A stretch of DNA of 16,166 bases from Alphaproteobacteria bacterium (GCA_028289725.1 JANQOH010000053.1:1-16166); one strand, 5' to 3'. Shown: positions 1-7,195, counted from the stretch's first letter. Translations and numbers: made by a program. Notes: generated by a model from the letters alone, not told the origin.

Positions 1-1
1 G

Positions 2-283
2 TGGGTCTATCGCGCGACCGCCGCTTGGTGCCTGTTCACACCGCTGATCTGGACGCTACCCGGCATGCCCGGCTTTATCACCCTGACCCTGCTCGCGAAC
101 GCCGCCGCCGTCGTCGTTCTGCCAGTGCTCTGCGGGGCGCTCTGGCTTCTCACCGCGCGCACGAGCCTGATCGGAGCCGAGTGGCGCAACCGCTGGTGGG
201 AAAACGCACTGCTCGCCGTCCTCTTCGTCCTCTCGATTTGGGGCGCCTACCAATCGGTCGTCTCGATCGCCAATGCGCTGTAA
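2..283 (+). CDS. NRAMP-family divalent metal transporter, C-terminal fragment
   Basis: This is the 3' end of a gene that begins outside the window; 93 codons are visible and end at a TAA. The fragment has two hydrophobic membrane segments. They are separated by a short polar stretch with the motif EWRNRWWEN, which resembles the last cytoplasmic loop and final helix of NRAMP/MntH-like proton-coupled Mn(II)/Fe(II) transporters. There is no RBS at the internal ATG at 65, and the frame stays open to the window edge with hydrophobic coding (WVYRATAAWCLFTPLIW), so I treat it as a truncated long gene rather than a 72-residue protein. The family call rests only on the C-terminal tail. A different polytopic transporter is possible. 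Confidence 0.7.
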   Translation, partial: WVYRATAAWCLFTPLIWTLPGMPGFITLTLLANAAAVVVLPVLCGALWLLTARTSLIGAEWRNRWWENALLAVLFVLSIWGAYQSVVSIANAL

Positions 284-426
284 AGACCCGAGCCAAAAGC
301 TATTTGGACGCGTCGGTGAGGGTGGACGACCGCCTTTCTCCAAGCAATTAGTTCACAAAAATCGGACAGGTGCTGCGCAAGCTCACGGCCAAAATCGTAG
401 CCTGATATCTGAGGGCATATTTTGTA

Positions 427-455
427 TTGACGAAAAACAAATTTTTTGTTATTTT
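427..455 (+). promoter_or_regulatory. Candidate sigma70-type promoter over an A/T palindrome
   Basis: TTGACG (427-432) and TATTTT (450-455) are separated by exactly 17 bp. The spacer and -10 form an imperfect inverted repeat (GAAAAACAAA...TTTGTTATTTTC), which could be an operator. A second TTGACG lies at 473-478, with a weaker CTAATA 17 bp downstream. Either could drive the + strand RNA that reaches the small gene at 665, giving a leader of about 200 nt that contains both hairpins. This is motif matching only. Confidence 0.4.
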
Positions 456-497
456 CGTGTGCGCCCCAGGGGTTGACGTATAAGGTTGTGATCGCCT

Positions 498-535
498 AAT
501 AAAAAAGCCGAGGTGTGATGGTTCACGCCTCGGCT
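498..535 (-). terminator. Strong hairpin with U-tract, intrinsic terminator on the minus strand
   Basis: The arms AGCCGAGGTGTGA (506-518) and TCACGCCTCGGCT (523-535) pair over 13 positions, with one G-U wobble, around a TGGT loop. Read on the minus strand, the stem is followed by TTTTTATTAGG, a textbook U-tract. On the + strand the following bases (TCATGTGTTTC) are a poor tract. The nearest minus-strand gene ends at 1034, about 500 bp upstream. The element therefore either terminates read-through from the di-heme operon or an unannotated minus-strand transcript, or serves as a stem in a + strand leader. Confidence 0.65.
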
Positions 536-593
536 TCATGTGTTTCTGGTACCCGCGCAGTGGCACCGGATAGACCCGGAACACGGCGTGGAC

Positions 594-616
594 CAGTTAG
601 TGGAACAAACTGACTG
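594..616 (+). repeat. Small hairpin upstream of the DUF3892-like gene
   Basis: CAGTTAGT (594-601) and ACTGACTG (609-616) pair with one wobble around a 7-nt loop, GGAACAA. It lies 37 bp upstream of the RBS of the small gene. It could be a leader element or an operator. No U-tract follows it. Confidence 0.4.
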
Positions 617-664
617 TAGGTCGCGAGAGGCAATTTTTCAATCTGCCACATCGAAGGAACGGTC

Positions 665-874
665 ATGCGGAAACGTATAACTGTTACTCATGAGACCGAA
701 ACCGGGCGCAACACCCGTTTTCACGACAATTACACTGGCGCTGATATGACTCGCGCTGAGTTCGTTCGCGAGATCGAACGTGGCAAATATCAGGATTATC
801 ATGTCAGAGTAATTGGAGGTGTTCGCACACCTGCTTCAAACCCCAATGGGTCTGAATACGACAATCTTGGCTAA
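665..874 (+). CDS. Small hypothetical protein, possibly DUF3892-like
   Basis: A 69-residue protein preceded by a good ribosome-binding site (GAAGGAA, 653-659, 5 nt before ATG), which fixes the start. There is no signal peptide or membrane segment, so it is probably cytoplasmic. The N-terminal half is polar and charged (TETGRN, TRAEFVREIERGKYQDYHV). The C-terminus has TPASNPNGSEYDNLG, resembling the 'TPxSxPD...NNL' tail of small DUF3892-type proteins, which are often found near phage or mobile DNA; their function is unknown. The A/T content is visibly higher than in neighbouring genes and the codon use is less GC-biased, which suggests transfer. A stem-loop follows directly. The gene itself is well supported; the family name is tentative. 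Confidence 0.65.
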   Translation: MRKRITVTHETETGRNTRFHDNYTGADMTRAEFVREIERGKYQDYHVRVIGGVRTPASNPNGSEYDNLG

Positions 875-881
875 GTTGGGT

Positions 882-902
882 GCCCGGCTGCAATAGCCGG
901 GC
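882..902 (+). terminator. Stem-loop after the small gene
   Basis: GCCCGGCT (882-889) pairs perfectly with AGCCGGGC (895-902) around a GCAAT loop, 7 bp after the stop codon of the 665-874 gene. The downstream sequence GCTCTTCC is only weakly T-rich, so this is a probable but not ideal intrinsic terminator. Confidence 0.55.
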
Positions 903-1033
903 GCTCTTCCGACTTACTTGGAAGACATGACCGTCGATGAAGGCACGCTGGCCGCTACTGCAGCATTCTACAGGGTTAGATGAGACGCTATATCGGCGCT
1001 TGGCACAATGAAGCTACGATCAATTGGCGAAAT

Positions 1034-2344
1034 CTAAAGACTCTCCAAAAACGCCAACAGCGCGGCGCGGTCATCGGCGCTCATATTGACCACCGCATTG
1101 CGCGCAGCCTCGGCTTCGCCGCCGTGCCAGAGGATGGCTTCGAGGATGGTGCGGGCGCGGCCATCGTGTAGGAAGCCCGCGTCCGGGTTGACGGTCTTGG
1201 TGAGGCCCAGGCCCCAAAGCGGCGGCGTGCGCCATTCGCGGCCCGCGTCGTCGGCGAGGCCGTCGCCCATGTCGTGGAGCAGTAGATCCGAATAGGGATG
1301 GATGATTCTCGCCGGGCCGTCTTCGGTTGGCGGCAGGTCGAAACGTGGGCGATGGCACGCGGCGCATCCGGCTTCGACGAACACGCGGTCGTCGGCCTCC
1401 GGGCGCGCCGGCACGGCGACCTGTTGGCTGTACAGCACGGCCATATGGAACGAATAGGTTTCGATTTCATGCGGGTCGGCGCCGTGTGCGGCCTCGCGGC
1501 ATTCGGTTTGCGCGGGCTGGCAGTCGCCCCAAACGGCCGGAAGCACAAAACTGCTCATGCCGATGTGATCGGCAAAGGCGCGCGCGGTTTGATCGAACAC
1601 GTTTGCTTGCGTCGCGCGCCAACCGAAACGGCCGAGCCGTTCCCCGCCGCTCGCTTCGTCTTTCAAAATGACCGCGCGGCCCGAAATGCTGTCGCCATCG
1701 CGATCCATTGGATCCGCGAGCGCAAGAATCTCGCGCTCGGGGATCGCTTCGAGCAAACCGAGCCCGATCATGGGCGGCGCAATGCGCGGCGAGACCACCG
1801 CGTCCGGATGCAGAGGGCCATAGCCAAGATCCGTCAGACGGTATGTCGGTGCGCGGAGCGACACGCTGGTGCCGTCCGCCAAGGCGACCGGCCGCTCCGC
1901 ATAGGTTACGGCAAGAACAGCTTCGGGTCGGTGCTGGTGCACGGTCGAAAGATGGATTTGGCGGCCATAGTTCGGATCCGGGCCCTCGGCGCCGCCATTC
2001 TCCCCCGCGATCGTCACAGGCAAAGCCATGCGTAAGAGACCAAGTCGGGTATCGGGGGCGGAGCCGCGGCCGTTTCGGATGTGGCAGCGTGCGCAAGCCG
2101 ACGCGCTGTAGTGCGGACCGAGCCCATCCATCCGCCGCTGCATGCCGAACACCGGCGCGGGCAGCCACAAGCGCTGAAAAATCACCCGGCCTTTTTCGAA
2201 CAGAAGGCGGTCTTCGAAAGACAGCGACGCCGCCGGATGCGTGAACGCCATCCGGTCGAGCGGCACTTCGCGCGTCGCGGGGCTGGCCTGTGCGTTGGCA
2301 CATAAAACGGCCGCGAAGATGGCGGCGAGCAGAAGGCGCGTCAT
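1034..2344 (-). CDS. Secreted di-heme oxidoreductase (DUF1111/DHOR family), paralog 2
   Basis: A 436-residue protein with a signal peptide (about residues 1-20, ending ANAQA), so it should act in the periplasm. Two c-type haem motifs are visible: CARCH (84-88), followed by IRNGRG and preceded by DGLGPHYSASA, and CAACH (327-331). The spacing and the conserved blocks IAPPMIGLGLLEAIP, DGDSISGR and FLHDGRARTILEA fit the di-heme oxidoreductase family, which is distantly related to MauG-type di-haem peroxidases. The substrate is unknown. C275 and C282 could form a disulfide. Its ATG overlaps the TGA of the upstream paralog by 4 bp, implying translational coupling. Cytochrome c maturation would be needed. 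No imelysin gene, a frequent partner of this family, is adjacent. Confidence 0.88.
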   Translation of the reverse strand: MTRLLLAAIFAAVLCANAQASPATREVPLDRMAFTHPAASLSFEDRLLFEKGRVIFQRLWLPAPVFGMQRRMDGLGPHYSASACARCHIRNGRGSAPDTRLGLLRMALPVTIAGENGGAEGPDPNYGRQIHLSTVHQHRPEAVLAVTYAERPVALADGTSVSLRAPTYRLTDLGYGPLHPDAVVSPRIAPPMIGLGLLEAIPEREILALADPMDRDGDSISGRAVILKDEASGGERLGRFGWRATQANVFDQTARAFADHIGMSSFVLPAVWGDCQPAQTECREAAHGADPHEIETYSFHMAVLYSQQVAVPARPEADDRVFVEAGCAACHRPRFDLPPTEDGPARIIHPYSDLLLHDMGDGLADDAGREWRTPPLWGLGLTKTVNPDAGFLHDGRARTILEAILWHGGEAEAARNAVVNMSADDRAALLAFLESL

Positions 2345-3645
2345 AGGCTTTCCAAGAAAGTGATGAGCGCCTCGCGTTCATGCGCCGGCATGTTGACCAC
2401 CGCGTCGCACGCGGCTTGCGCTTCGCCGCCGTGCCACAGCACGGCTTCCAGAATCGTGCGCGCGCGGCCGTCGTGCAGGAAGCCGGCGTCCGGATTCACG
2501 GTTTGGGTGAGGCCCAGGCCCCACAGCGGCGCCGTCCGCCATTCGCGTCCGGTTCCGTCCGCCAAGCCGTCGCCCATGTCATGCAGCAGCAAGTCGGTGT
2601 ACGGCCGGATGGTCTTTGTTCCATCACCGTCGGGCACCTCAATCGCCGGTACGTGACACGCGGGACAGCCGGCTTGGACAAACGCGGCGTCGTCGGCGAT
2701 TTCGCGCTTCGGAACTGCGACGTGACGGCCGAAATAATCAAGGACTTTCATCATGCGATCCTCGATTTCGATGACATCCGCGCCGATCACCACTTGATGA
2801 CACAGTTCCTGTTGCACCGTGCAGTCGCCGTGCGGCTCGGGACGCTCGAACGTGCTCATGCCGATATCGTCCAGGAAAGCGGCGGCGGATTGCGCGCGCA
2901 CCGTCGGTTGCGACGCGCGCCACCCAAAGCGTCCGAGCACCGGTGAGCCGTCGTCAGTCTCGGACAAGACACTCGCGCGTCCGGAAATACCATCGCCGTC
3001 TAGATCGCCGGGGTCCGAAAGGGCCATAATCGTTTCGGCAGGTATGGCTTCCAACAGACCTAAGCCGATCATGGGCGGTGCGATGCGGGGCGACAAAGCG
3101 GCGCCCGCATGCATCGGCCCGTAAGCAAGTTCATCGAGTCGGTAGGAGGGCTGGCGCAGGTTCACGGTCGTACCGTCCGATAACACGACCGGCTTATCGG
3201 AATAAGAGACATGCAAGACGGCTTCCGGCGGGTGACCTGGCGTCGCGGCGGTCTGCAATTGCCGGCCGTAGACGGGATCGGGTGTCAGGGCGCCTCCGTC
3301 TTCGTCCGGCACCAGGATGCGCAAAACCAAATTGCGCAACCCGCGCGGATCGTGCGGCGCGGACGCTCGTCCGTTGCGCAGATGGCAGCGCGAACAGGCC
3401 GACGCATTGTAGAGCGGTCCCAGCCCGTCGAATCGACCGAGCGAGGCACGCACCGGAGACGGCACCCAAAGCTTCTCAAAGATCACCAGCCCCTTGCGAT
3501 ATTCGAGGATTTGCTCGAATTCGAGCCCCGCCGTGTGATGGGTGAACGCCATCTCATCCAGCGGCACTTCCCGCGTCGCCGGATTCGCGGCGGCGGGCAG
3601 GGCGAGAAGGACGGCAAGAAGCAGGGCGAGCGCGAGACGGATCAT
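2341..3645 (-). CDS. Secreted di-heme oxidoreductase (DUF1111/DHOR family), paralog 1
   Basis: A 434-residue protein if begun at the ATG at 3645. That start gives a clean signal peptide (MIRLALALLLAVLLALPAAA) and puts both haem motifs (CSRCH 84-88, CPACH 327-331) in exactly the same register as in the downstream paralog. An upstream in-frame ATG at 3675 or 3732 would add an acidic, atypical N-region. The conserved blocks DGLGPLYNASA, IAPPMIGLGLLEAIP, DGDGISGR, MGDGLADGTGREWR and NPDAGFLHDGRAR match the family. C275/C282 are also conserved. The first gene of a two-gene minus-strand operon, it presumably exchanges electrons with periplasmic partners; the reaction is unknown. No strong RBS is visible before either start. 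Confidence 0.87.
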   Translation of the reverse strand: MIRLALALLLAVLLALPAAANPATREVPLDEMAFTHHTAGLEFEQILEYRKGLVIFEKLWVPSPVRASLGRFDGLGPLYNASACSRCHLRNGRASAPHDPRGLRNLVLRILVPDEDGGALTPDPVYGRQLQTAATPGHPPEAVLHVSYSDKPVVLSDGTTVNLRQPSYRLDELAYGPMHAGAALSPRIAPPMIGLGLLEAIPAETIMALSDPGDLDGDGISGRASVLSETDDGSPVLGRFGWRASQPTVRAQSAAAFLDDIGMSTFERPEPHGDCTVQQELCHQVVIGADVIEIEDRMMKVLDYFGRHVAVPKREIADDAAFVQAGCPACHVPAIEVPDGDGTKTIRPYTDLLLHDMGDGLADGTGREWRTAPLWGLGLTQTVNPDAGFLHDGRARTILEAVLWHGGEAQAACDAVVNMPAHEREALITFLESL

Positions 3646-3784
3646 GAATGGGATGAGGTCGCTGGCATCCCTCATTTCTATCAAGTCTGTCGTGAATCGC
3701 GAAGCGCCGGAACTTGGCGCAAAAATCCTCACTCAAACTCTTGCCAGGACGCAAGGAGAGACGTCGCGGCGGTGCTGCTCCACC

Positions 3785-3883
3785 CGTCACCCCGGACTTG
3801 ATCCGGGGTCCAGGGAGGGCGGGTAGAACCGTCGAATGGCGGGTCTTGGGGCCCTGTACCCCGGCTCGTAGGCCGGGGTGACG
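3785..3883. repeat. REP-like composite: two palindromes in inverted arrangement
   Basis: Palindrome A is ACCCCGGA-CTTGA-TCCGGGGT (3789-3809). Palindrome B is ACCCCGGC-TCGTAG-GCCGGGGT (3858-3879). The whole block is bounded by CGTCACCCCGG (3785-3795) and its exact reverse complement CCGGGGTGACG (3873-3883). Inside, CAGGG (3811-3815) faces CCCTG (3852-3856). This is the layout of a BIME-like pair of short palindromic elements, of a kind frequent in alphaproteobacterial intergenic DNA. It lies between two minus-strand genes and may stabilise or end the mRNA of the gene ending at 3900. Confidence 0.8.
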
Positions 3884-3899
3884 CGTGAGCCGCTGCGCG

Positions 3900-4253
3900 C
3901 TACAGCCCCAATTCCCCGCGCTTGGCCTTCGTCAGTTTGGCGGCGACGATGGTGTGCGCCTGTTCGATATAGCTTCGGATATCCGTGTCGGGGAGGGCGT
4001 CGGGTGTGCCGAGCTGCACCCACTGCCGGCGGCCAAGATACGGCGCCGGAGCGATATCCTCCTGTTCGCACAGCACGCGGAACGACAGATCGCTGCATTT
4101 GAAGCTGATCTTGTCGTGATCGCCCGGCCCCCAGATCGAGCACACGGCGAAGATCTTGCCGCCGACTTTCCAGACTGACGCCCCACCCCACTGAACAACG
4201 TTCGTGGTCGCTCGGAGGCTCTCGCAGAACGTATTGAATTCGTCGCGCGTCAT
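3900..4253 (-). CDS. MmcQ/YjbR family protein
   Basis: A 117-residue cytoplasmic protein starting MTRDEFNTFCESL. It has the family layout of a short N-terminal helix, a central 'VWKVGGKIFAVCSI' strand pair, 'ISFKCSD' and a C-terminal 'WVQLGTPDALPDTDIRSYI..AHTIVAAKLTKAKR'. This corresponds to the double-wing or CyaY-like fold of MmcQ/YjbR proteins. These are often annotated as DNA-binding, but their function is poorly established. The start is supported by a 4-bp overlap (ATGA) with the stop of the upstream EamA gene, indicating co-translation. The long open frame upstream of this ATG is the shadow of the transporter gene. Family length is about 110-120 residues, so it looks complete. Confidence 0.82.
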   Translation of the reverse strand: MTRDEFNTFCESLRATTNVVQWGGASVWKVGGKIFAVCSIWGPGDHDKISFKCSDLSFRVLCEQEDIAPAPYLGRRQWVQLGTPDALPDTDIRSYIEQAHTIVAAKLTKAKRGELGL

Positions 4254-5161
4254 CCGCGTTCCCGCATCAAGGCATAGAGCAGCGTCGTCATAATGATCGC
4301 CGCGCCGATCGCGACTTCGATTTGCAGCGCTTCGCCGTAGAACCCGGCGCCGATTAGCACGATCAGCGGCAGGCGCAAAAAGTCGAGCGGCATGACGATG
4401 ATCGCGTCGGCGATGCTGAATGCGCGCGCGAGACACAGGTGCGCGGTGAGCGCGCCGAGACCGACGACGAGAATCCAGAAGAGATCGTTCAAGGTCGACG
4501 GCATGGTCCAGCCGTCGCCGAATGGCGATAGGGCCAAGACGAAGCCGATCGGCAATTGCACCAGCGCCATCCAAAACAGGATCGCCGGAATGGTTTCGCG
4601 CCGGGTCAGATGCTTGGTCATGGTGTGCGCCATGGCATAGGCGAGGGCGGAGCCCAACACGATCAGCATCGATAGGTCGAGCGCCATGACACCCGGCTGC
4701 ACGATCACCAAGATGCCGACGAACCCGCCAGTCACCGCGACCGCGCGCGCGAGCGTCATGCGTTCGCCGAGAAACAGGATAGCGAGCAGGGAGGCCCACG
4801 CGGGCATGGTGAATTCGAGCGTAAAAACGGTCGCGAGTGGCAACACCGCGATGCCGTAGGCCCAGCCCGCCTGGCCAAGAAAATGCACTAAATTACGGCC
4901 GATCTGCCAGCGCAATTGAACGGCTTTGAGCAGATGCCAGCCGGCGACCGCGCCAATCCCGAGCGTCGCCACCAGGCTCACCAGGCTGCGCCAAAACAGG
5001 ATCTCGAACGTGTGCAACGTGTCGGCCAATTCGCGCACGGCCACCGCCATCGCGATGAAGCTGACCAGCGTACCGACCATCCATGCGGCGGCACGGATCG
5101 CCGCGCGATCGCGGATGCGCGCGGGCGGCGTGATCGTCTCGGCGGCGTGATCTTCGGGCAC
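4250..5161 (-). CDS. EamA/DMT-superfamily transporter
   Basis: An inner-membrane protein of about 303 residues with roughly ten hydrophobic segments, arranged as two EamA repeats. The first runs from 'MVGTLVSFIAMAVAVREL' to 'GFVGILVIVQPG'. The second runs from 'LIVLGSALAYAMAHTMTKHL' to the C-terminus, ending 'IMTTLLYALMRERG'. It probably exports a small metabolite or amino acid; the substrate cannot be read from sequence. I prefer the GTG at 5161, which leaves 25 bp after the aminotransferase stop and gives a normal family length. The ATG at 5281 lies inside the aminotransferase gene, and the ATG at 5080 would cut the N-terminus close to the first helix. Its stop overlaps the MmcQ-like start. 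Confidence 0.82.
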   Translation of the reverse strand: MPEDHAAETITPPARIRDRAAIRAAAWMVGTLVSFIAMAVAVRELADTLHTFEILFWRSLVSLVATLGIGAVAGWHLLKAVQLRWQIGRNLVHFLGQAGWAYGIAVLPLATVFTLEFTMPAWASLLAILFLGERMTLARAVAVTGGFVGILVIVQPGVMALDLSMLIVLGSALAYAMAHTMTKHLTRRETIPAILFWMALVQLPIGFVLALSPFGDGWTMPSTLNDLFWILVVGLGALTAHLCLARAFSIADAIIVMPLDFLRLPLIVLIGAGFYGEALQIEVAIGAAIIMTTLLYALMRERG

Positions 5162-5186
5162 GGTTTTGATTAGCCTGGCAAGGAGA

Positions 5187-6374
5187 TCAAGCCGGCGCGG
5201 CGCCGGCCAGATAATCGATTGCCGCCTGCACGCCGCCTTTCTCATGCGGAATGCCGGTGGCGGCGAGGCCCATTTCGACAACGCTCAACGTGCCGAGGAT
5301 CATCGGCGCATTGACGTGCCCCATATGCGCGATGCGGAACGCACGGCCGGTGAGCGCGCCGAGCCCCGTACCCAAGACGACGCCGCAGGTCTGCTGGCAA
5401 TAATCCCTAAGGGGCTGCGGATTGTGGCCATCGGCCATGACGATGGTTGTCACCGAATCCGCGCGTTCCGCCGGTTCGCTGATATTGAAATCGAGTCCCC
5501 TCGCGCGGCTCCAGACATCGACCGCGCGGCGCGTGGCTTCCGCCAACAGCCGGTGCCGTGTTTGCGCGCTTTCCAACCCCTCTTCGAACAAGAGGTCGAG
5601 CGATTTGCGCAAGCCGAACATCATGTGCTCGGGCGCGGTGCCGCAATACTTCTGATAGTGCTCGTCGCCGTCGCGGAACTGCCAATCCCAATAGCGGGTG
5701 CGCAACCCGGCGGTCTCATTCGCCCGTTTGGCTTTGGGTCCGGCGGCGTTGAAGCTTAGACCCGGCACCATCATCAAGCCTTTTTGCGACCCCGCCACCG
5801 CGACATCGACACCCCATGCGTCCATTTCGAACGGCACGCACCCGAGTGAGGCAATGACGTCTACCATGAGCAACGCGTTGTGACCGGCACCGTCCATCGC
5901 GCGCCGGATCGCCGCGATGTCGTTGTGGACGCCGGATGCCGTGTCGATCTGCACAACCATCACTGCTTTAATCTCGCCGGCGGTGTCTTCGCGCAAACGG
6001 GCTTCGAGCGCCGCGGGGTCCACCGCGCGCCGCCAATCGCAGGGCAGCACCTCAGCCGCGACTCCGACGACGCCGGCCGTTTCGCCCCAGCCGACCGCGA
6101 ACCGCCCGCTCTCGCACACCAGGATCTTATCGCCGCGCGACAGGACATTTGTCAGCGCCGCCTCCCACGCCCCGTGGCCGTTGGCGGCGTAGACGTAGCA
6201 ATCGCCTTCGGTGCGAAACACGCGCGGCAAGTCTCGAAACAGGCTGGCGGTCAGTTCGATCAAGCTGCCCGCGTAAATGTCCACCGACGCCCTATGCATG
6301 GCGTTCAGCACATCGTCCGGCACCGTGGTCGGGCCCGGAATGCTCAAAAACTCGCGACCACTGCTGAGCGTCAT
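5187..6374 (-). CDS. Serine/alanine-glyoxylate aminotransferase family protein (class V, PLP)
   Basis: A 395-residue fold-type I PLP enzyme. The PLP lysine is K198 within AVAGSQKGLMMVPGLSF, a signature typical of serine-glyoxylate and alanine-glyoxylate aminotransferases. The N-terminal 'FLSIPGPTTVPDDVLNAM' and 'YVYAANGHGAWEAAL' are also characteristic, as is 'MVDVIASLGCVPFEMDAWGVDVAVAG', which contains the cofactor-ring Asp. It should transfer amino groups from serine or alanine to glyoxylate, giving glycine and hydroxypyruvate or pyruvate, in the cytoplasm. It is the likely first gene of an operon with the EamA transporter (25-bp gap) and the MmcQ-like gene. The exact amino donor cannot be fixed from sequence. 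Confidence 0.85.
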   Translation of the reverse strand: MTLSSGREFLSIPGPTTVPDDVLNAMHRASVDIYAGSLIELTASLFRDLPRVFRTEGDCYVYAANGHGAWEAALTNVLSRGDKILVCESGRFAVGWGETAGVVGVAAEVLPCDWRRAVDPAALEARLREDTAGEIKAVMVVQIDTASGVHNDIAAIRRAMDGAGHNALLMVDVIASLGCVPFEMDAWGVDVAVAGSQKGLMMVPGLSFNAAGPKAKRANETAGLRTRYWDWQFRDGDEHYQKYCGTAPEHMMFGLRKSLDLLFEEGLESAQTRHRLLAEATRRAVDVWSRARGLDFNISEPAERADSVTTIVMADGHNPQPLRDYCQQTCGVVLGTGLGALTGRAFRIAHMGHVNAPMILGTLSVVEMGLAATGIPHEKGGVQAAIDYLAGAAPA

Positions 6375-6436
6375 AACTGGCGTCTTTCTAAGCTCAAGAA
6401 TTCGGCGCCGGATCTCCTGCGTTCACCGGAGGGCGC

Positions 6437-6470
6437 ACTATACGGATCGGTGCGGCCAAATCCACGCATG
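6437..6470 (-). promoter_or_regulatory. Weak candidate promoter for the aminotransferase operon
   Basis: On the minus strand a good -10 (TATAGT, complement of 6437-6442) lies about 60 bp before the aminotransferase ATG. The -35 position has only GTGGAT. The 119-bp gap to the MarC stop leaves room for an independent start, but read-through from MarC is equally possible. Confidence 0.25.
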
Positions 6471-6493
6471 GTTGGCGCCGAGCCGATGGTCGC

Positions 6494-7123
6494 TCAGGCC
6501 AAACCCGGCAACAGTCCTTTAATGCCCTGGGCAAGCATGCCAATCGCGATCGCCGTCAGGATCAGGCCCATAAAGCGCGTGAGGATGTTCATGCCGGCGA
6601 TACCCAGCACGCGCGAGATCGGCGCGGCGGCAAGGAAGCACGCTCCCACTACGAGCACGGCCGCGACGCAGACAAGAGAGATCTCAAGGTTGTTCGTGAC
6701 CCCCTTATGCGTGTGAGTGGCGACAATGACCGTGGTAATCGTGCCGGGGCCCGCGACAATCGGCATTGCCAGGGGCACGATCGCGATCGAGTCCTTGGTT
6801 TGCGCTTCGCCGCGTTCGTCCTCATTGGTATGCAAACCGCTATGGCGCGCATGGAGCATCGATAGACCGAACAGGGCAATCACCACACCGCCGGTCGCCT
6901 GTAGGGCCGGAATCGAAACGCCAAAAAATCCGAGCAGACCTTCGCCGGCCCAGGTAATCACGACGAGAATAATTGCTGACGCAAGGACCGTTGTGATGAT
7001 GATCTTGTGACGCTCACCTGCCGACCGTTGGCTGGCCATGCCGATGAAAATGGCCGCGTTGCCGATCGGATTGGTGATCGTGAACATCGCCGCGGCGAAC
7101 GTAACCAACTCGTTCCAAGTCAT
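6494..7123 (-). CDS. MarC family integral membrane protein
   Basis: A 209-residue inner-membrane protein with about six hydrophobic segments. The N-terminus 'FTITNPIGNAAIFIGM' and the central 'IAIVPLAMPIVAGPGTITTVIV' are hallmark motifs of the MarC/YchE/YhgN family, and the polar loop 'HARHSGLHTNEDERGEAQTKD' between the halves is also typical. The family's role is unresolved; MarC itself is not an antibiotic efflux pump despite its name. Length is normal for the family. It follows the MDR oxidoreductase by 72 bp on the same strand and could be co-transcribed. No clear terminator separates them. Confidence 0.88.
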   Translation of the reverse strand: MTWNELVTFAAAMFTITNPIGNAAIFIGMASQRSAGERHKIIITTVLASAIILVVITWAGEGLLGFFGVSIPALQATGGVVIALFGLSMLHARHSGLHTNEDERGEAQTKDSIAIVPLAMPIVAGPGTITTVIVATHTHKGVTNNLEISLVCVAAVLVVGACFLAAAPISRVLGIAGMNILTRFMGLILTAIAIGMLAQGIKGLLPGLA

Positions 7124-7195
7124 TGGCGCATGTCCATCTTGTTTGCGCGGCTCTTCATCGAAGTGCTAGCGGATCACCGCCGCCTTTCGCTCATA

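Larger units (their letters stand above)
284..664. other. AT-richer intergenic island with promoter-like and hairpin elements
   Basis: This 381-bp stretch has no convincing gene. It is clearly richer in A/T than the neighbours, especially 340-505, and includes runs such as CAAATTTTTTG. It holds a sigma70-like motif pair (427-455), a second TTGACG box (473-478), a strong hairpin with an A/T run (498-535) and a smaller hairpin (594-616). It then leads into the RBS of the small gene at 665. The reading frames crossing it (for example 273-476 + and 348-584 -) have unbiased codon positions and no recognisable protein. It could hold an untranslated leader or a small RNA, or be the edge of acquired DNA. 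Confidence 0.6.

Noticed and set aside
273..476. A 67-codon + strand frame starting inside the NRAMP-like end
   Set aside because: It overlaps the real stop region, crosses the AT-rich promoter area, and lacks an RBS or similarity.
541..600. Possible tRNA or attachment site next to the strong hairpin
   Set aside because: No cloverleaf with a T-loop GTTCRANNC could be built, and no direct repeat of this stretch was seen elsewhere in the window.
894..983. A short frame (TVDEGTLAATAAFYRVR) after the small gene
   Set aside because: It has no RBS, its only ATG (927) leaves 18 residues, and it is not recognisable as a gene or gene remnant.
1298..2035. A 245-codon open frame on the + strand
   Set aside because: It is antisense to the second di-heme oxidoreductase, whose CxxCH motifs and signal peptide leave no doubt about the coding strand.
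5880..6716. A 278-codon open frame on the + strand
   Set aside because: It spans antisense parts of the aminotransferase and MarC genes and their gap, with no coherent protein character.
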